A DNA stretch of 64,000 bases. It comes from Rotaria macrura. Lineage: Eukaryota; Rotifera; Eurotatoria; Philodinida; Philodinidae. Positions 61,555 through 64,000 of this stretch are shown one piece after another. The notes beneath the pieces were generated by a model. It was given only the letters and a program-made list of their open reading frames with translations. It had not been told where the DNA came from and searched no databases. A program made the position numbers and the translations under genes. The stretch covers positions 80,703 through 144,702 of the forward strand of contig OENT01000270.1 of the NCBI GenBank assembly GCA_900239685.1, given 5' to 3'. The first letter of the stretch is position 1. Each line of letters starts with the position of its first letter.

Positions 61555-62853
61555 CTAATTGACAGCATTGATGTCGAAACATTGAAACATTTTCTGTTTT
61601 ATATCTATGATTGTCTCATAAACTTCTGTGGATAAATCAATCGGCTGAAGGATATCTCCATTGGTGAGTACGATTACGCCAATACTGTTCTTCCTGTTGA
61701 TCAACATTAAATGTGCTATTCCGGGCAGCCCACCATTATGTCCAAAGTATTGACGACCATCGCTCGTTGTATGCCAATACCAGCCAAGTCCAGCTGTTGA
61801 TGTTAGGCTAACATCAGTAGAATTACCGGTTGAATTTTCAACGTAAACAGAAATGAGACCATTACCAACTACTTTTCGCATTTCGGTAATGGATGAAATA
61901 GAAAGTATTGAAGATCCATTGTTTATGATCATACGAAGAAAGAGGGAGAGAGAACGAGCTGATATACGCAAGAGACCAGCAGGATAAGCTTTGATACTGA
62001 AAAATGGAATGTGCAGCCATCTCGGAAGATGTTCCTGGAAAGAGAATGACAAAATCGGGTCAATGCTATCTAGTGACGAAGCTGCCGCATTTACCTGAAT
62101 CTTTGTAATATTGAACTGTGGCAACTCTTTATCCCACAATGAAAGAAACGATTCATTCAGTGCATATACATAAAGTTTAACAAGTTCTTCTCTGTTTTCA
62201 AAATCTGCTAAACGAAAACCTGTTCTGTGAATATCGACATTCAACGGTTTTAGAATATATTCTTTGATGTATTGATCGTAAGGTATTTTTGCTATTCGTT
62301 CGACAACTAATGCAGCCAAAGATGAACCTTCATTTGAATAGAGGGATACACTCCCTGGTGGCTTTGGCAACCAATTCGATGAATTTGGATTTAAATATGC
62401 AAAGCACATATCAGCTAAAGCTGTTTCAGAGGAGAATACAGTATCATCCAGTTGAATGAAATTAGTCAATGATGTGATCTTGCTATAAATTGAAGCTGTA
62501 TGAGAAAGTAATGCACGTAGAGTGATCGAATGAGAAGGATATTGTGGATGAAAGATTTTTCGATGAGGTTCCGACAAATATTGATTAATATCGGTATCGA
62601 GATCGACACGTTTTTTCTCGACAAGTTGCATGACAGCAACCCCAATAAATGTCTTAGAAACTGAGGCCAATGTAAAAATCGATCTATCTATATCCATTGA
62701 CTGTTTTGGAGAAAGAGATTGATAGCCAAAGGCTTGCTCGTAGAGTACATCACTGGCATTGACTACAACAATGGCTGCACCAGGGATGTGAACCTTGCTC
62801 AATGACTCTTCTATGGATTTATGGATTGCCGATCTGGACAGATTGAACCACTT
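61555..62853 (-). CDS. Serine beta-lactamase-like hydrolase (class C/PBP fold), 5' end missing
   Basis: Penicillin-binding-protein-fold serine hydrolase, as in class C beta-lactamases, EstB esterases and animal LACTB-type proteins. Exons on the minus strand are 62095-62853 and 61555-62034, separated by a 60-nt GT-AG intron that leaves the frame open if retained. The catalytic set is complete: S-x-x-K as ASVSKTF (65-71 counting from 62853), Y-S-N in LYSNEG, and H-N-G in FGHNGG near the C-terminus; RALLSHTA also fits. The coding sequence opens at a splice acceptor (TTAG) before 62853, so an upstream exon with the true start, perhaps with a signal sequence, is not identified. The region 62880-62960 encodes a hydrophobic stretch that could supply it but lacks a clean donor. 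The substrate is unknown. Transfer from bacteria is possible. Confidence 0.82.
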   Translation of the reverse strand, partial: KWFNLSRSAIHKSIEESLSKVHIPGAAIVVVNASDVLYEQAFGYQSLSPKQSMDIDRSIFTLASVSKTFIGVAVMQLVEKKRVDLDTDINQYLSEPHRKIFHPQYPSHSITLRALLSHTASIYSKITSLTNFIQLDDTVFSSETALADMCFAYLNPNSSNWLPKPPGSVSLYSNEGSSLAALVVERIAKIPYDQYIKEYILKPLNVDIHRTGFRLADFENREELVKLYVYALNESFLSLWDKELPQFNITKIQVNAAASSLDSIDPILSFSFQEHLPRWLHIPFFSIKAYPAGLLRISARSLSLFLRMIINNGSSILSISSITEMRKVVGNGLISVYVENSTGNSTDVSLTSTAGLGWYWHTTSDGRQYFGHNGGLPGIAHLMLINRKNSIGVIVLTNGDILQPIDLSTEVYETIIDIKQKMFQCFDINAVN

Positions 62854-63121
62854 CTAACAACAACAATTAAAATAAGCATAAGTTCAAACGGTAAAAAGCA
62901 TTCCAATGGTGAGTATTTGTGTATTAGGAATACAATAAAAATTATAAGAATGAAAATATCATTTTCGTTGACTTTGATCTCTTTCAATAACTAAAATATT
63001 ATTAGTTGGTGAAATGAAAGAGTAAAGATAAGTAGAACGATCGAATCCTTTACAAGAAGAACAGGCCAGGATAACCTTTAACGTTATTTTTCATTTATTT
63101 CAGGATCAATGATATTCAGAG

Positions 63122-63346
63122 TTACATTCTATTTGCAAAAGACTTATATTCTTTACCGGTATTTGTGTAAAAAGTGATTGCCAGATTCATACTAGCCTGT
63201 CCTGTCGAAATATTATCACTGTATATGATGTATATTTGAGTACTGCTCTGATTTAAACCTGAAGATTTCAGAGAAGATGCATCAATAATTGGGTATATGT
63301 TTTGTTTTTGATTTAATAAGATGAGGACGTGTGCTGTGGATGTCAA
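63122..63346 (-). other. Weak open frame, possible terminal exon
   Basis: A 74-codon minus-strand frame ending in TAA with polar, strand-like sequence (SSTQIYIIYSDNISTGQASM). It could be the last exon of a gene, or the 3' part of a decayed secreted protein. No in-phase upstream exon or family was recognised. Confidence 0.25.
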
Positions 63347-63419
63347 ATTTGGTCATGGGCATTTGCATAATCTTTACTCACACCGACACCCACACCCACA
63401 TCCAAACCCAATCTCACAC
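63327..63419. repeat. Telomere-like inverted pair near the window end
   Basis: A G-rich arm near 63327-63360 (GTGTGCTGTGGATG) faces a C-rich arm at 63379-63419 containing GACACCCACACCCACATCC, with two exact CCCACA telomere units. Its form matches the other inverted pairs in the right half. Confidence 0.55.
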
Positions 63420-64000
63420 TTGGTAGAGAAGGTTTTGTTCTACAAAACAGCCGATTCTAACAGTTGTTAACTTGTTCAAAAAAGGACCTGTTTGGTAAAA
63501 AGAAACCAACTGGTTTATCATTGAAAATAATTTTTCCGGTCTTTCAAAACGTCTATCATTACTCTGAAAAAAAACCGACACAAAAATTCTAAGCCCATAT
63601 TGAAAAAGAACACAAAATTCTGATCGGAACTTATTACGTTTGCCCCATCTAAGATGTTTTAGAGAAGGCAAAATGAATAAACACATTCATCGGAAACTGA
63701 CGCCAAAATGCTCCATCCAAAATAATTATTAAAGATTGATTCCCTATTTGCGAGTGAAAAGTGCGACAAAAGTTCTCGGTTCGCATACAGAATGAGCACA
63801 ACTTATTGGTTCTAATCCATAAACCCCTCCCCAAAATAGAAGGCCATCCCATATTAGAAGTTCACCCCCATTAGAAGAACATCTCAAAGTCATTTTTGCG
63901 AAAACCACATTAGAAGGTTATGCTTTTTCATGGATAGTTCAGAAAGTTGTAAGATGTTATTAAAATTTTTACTAATATTTTGCAACTTTCAGGATAATGC
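63420..64000. other. No gene seen; short ATTAGAAG repeats
   Basis: AT-rich end of the window. Three exact ATTAGAAG copies plus one variant (AATAGAAG) occur between 63835 and 63920 at irregular spacing. Open frames on the minus strand look random. Confidence 0.4.

Noticed and set aside
1-64000. CRISPR arrays, bacterial operons, ribosome-binding sites, terminators
   Set aside because: The window is eukaryotic with spliced genes; no array of regular repeats with spacers was seen.

Overview
The window looks like nuclear DNA of a bdelloid rotifer (Rotaria/Adineta type). It is AT-rich. Conserved animal genes are cut by many short (about 50-90 nt) GT-AG introns, bacterial-type enzymes sit among them, there is an arginine ADP-ribosyltransferase fused to kinesin-light-chain-like TPRs, and G-strand tracts match the bdelloid telomere hexamer TGTGGG. 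The assignment rests on recognised families and recalled features of the group; no search was run.

Layout. Positions 1-16 kb hold conserved single-copy animal genes: the ciliary microtubule inner protein CFAP210 (-, 11 exons), the egghead/BRE-3-type beta-1,4-mannosyltransferase (+, 3 exons), casein kinase II beta (+, 5 exons) and the TFIIH p62 subunit GTF2H1 (+, 13 exons). The last three are tightly packed on one strand, and each has a 3' splice acceptor before its ATG, as expected with spliced-leader trans-splicing or 5'UTR introns. Positions 16-26 kb hold an intronless orphan class A GPCR (-), a DhlA-like haloalkane dehalogenase with one intron (+) and an intronless PhzF-family protein (-). 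The two enzymes are candidates for horizontal transfer.

Positions 28-64 kb are accessory in character. They hold a small secreted protein (-), a 1185-residue receiver-like/ART/TPR protein (-), a broken NACHT-type STAND gene of about 7 kb (+) interrupted by a 0.66 kb insertion, and a serine beta-lactamase-like hydrolase (-). Around these lies a dense set of DNA-transposon relics: three long foldback elements (one with an assembly gap exactly on its axis), two nested hAT-type elements, and a pogo-like element that keeps only a CENP-B-type HTH reading frame and itself carries a hAT MITE with a perfect 8-bp target duplication. Short telomere-like G-rich and C-rich tracts, often as inverted pairs 50-100 bp apart, recur through this half.

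The genes do not form one pathway. The left half is housekeeping. The right half combines putative self/non-self signalling architectures (ART-TPR, NACHT) with mobile-element debris, as in subtelomeric or other dynamic parts of bdelloid genomes. Exon boundaries were read by eye from splice sites and reading-frame continuity.
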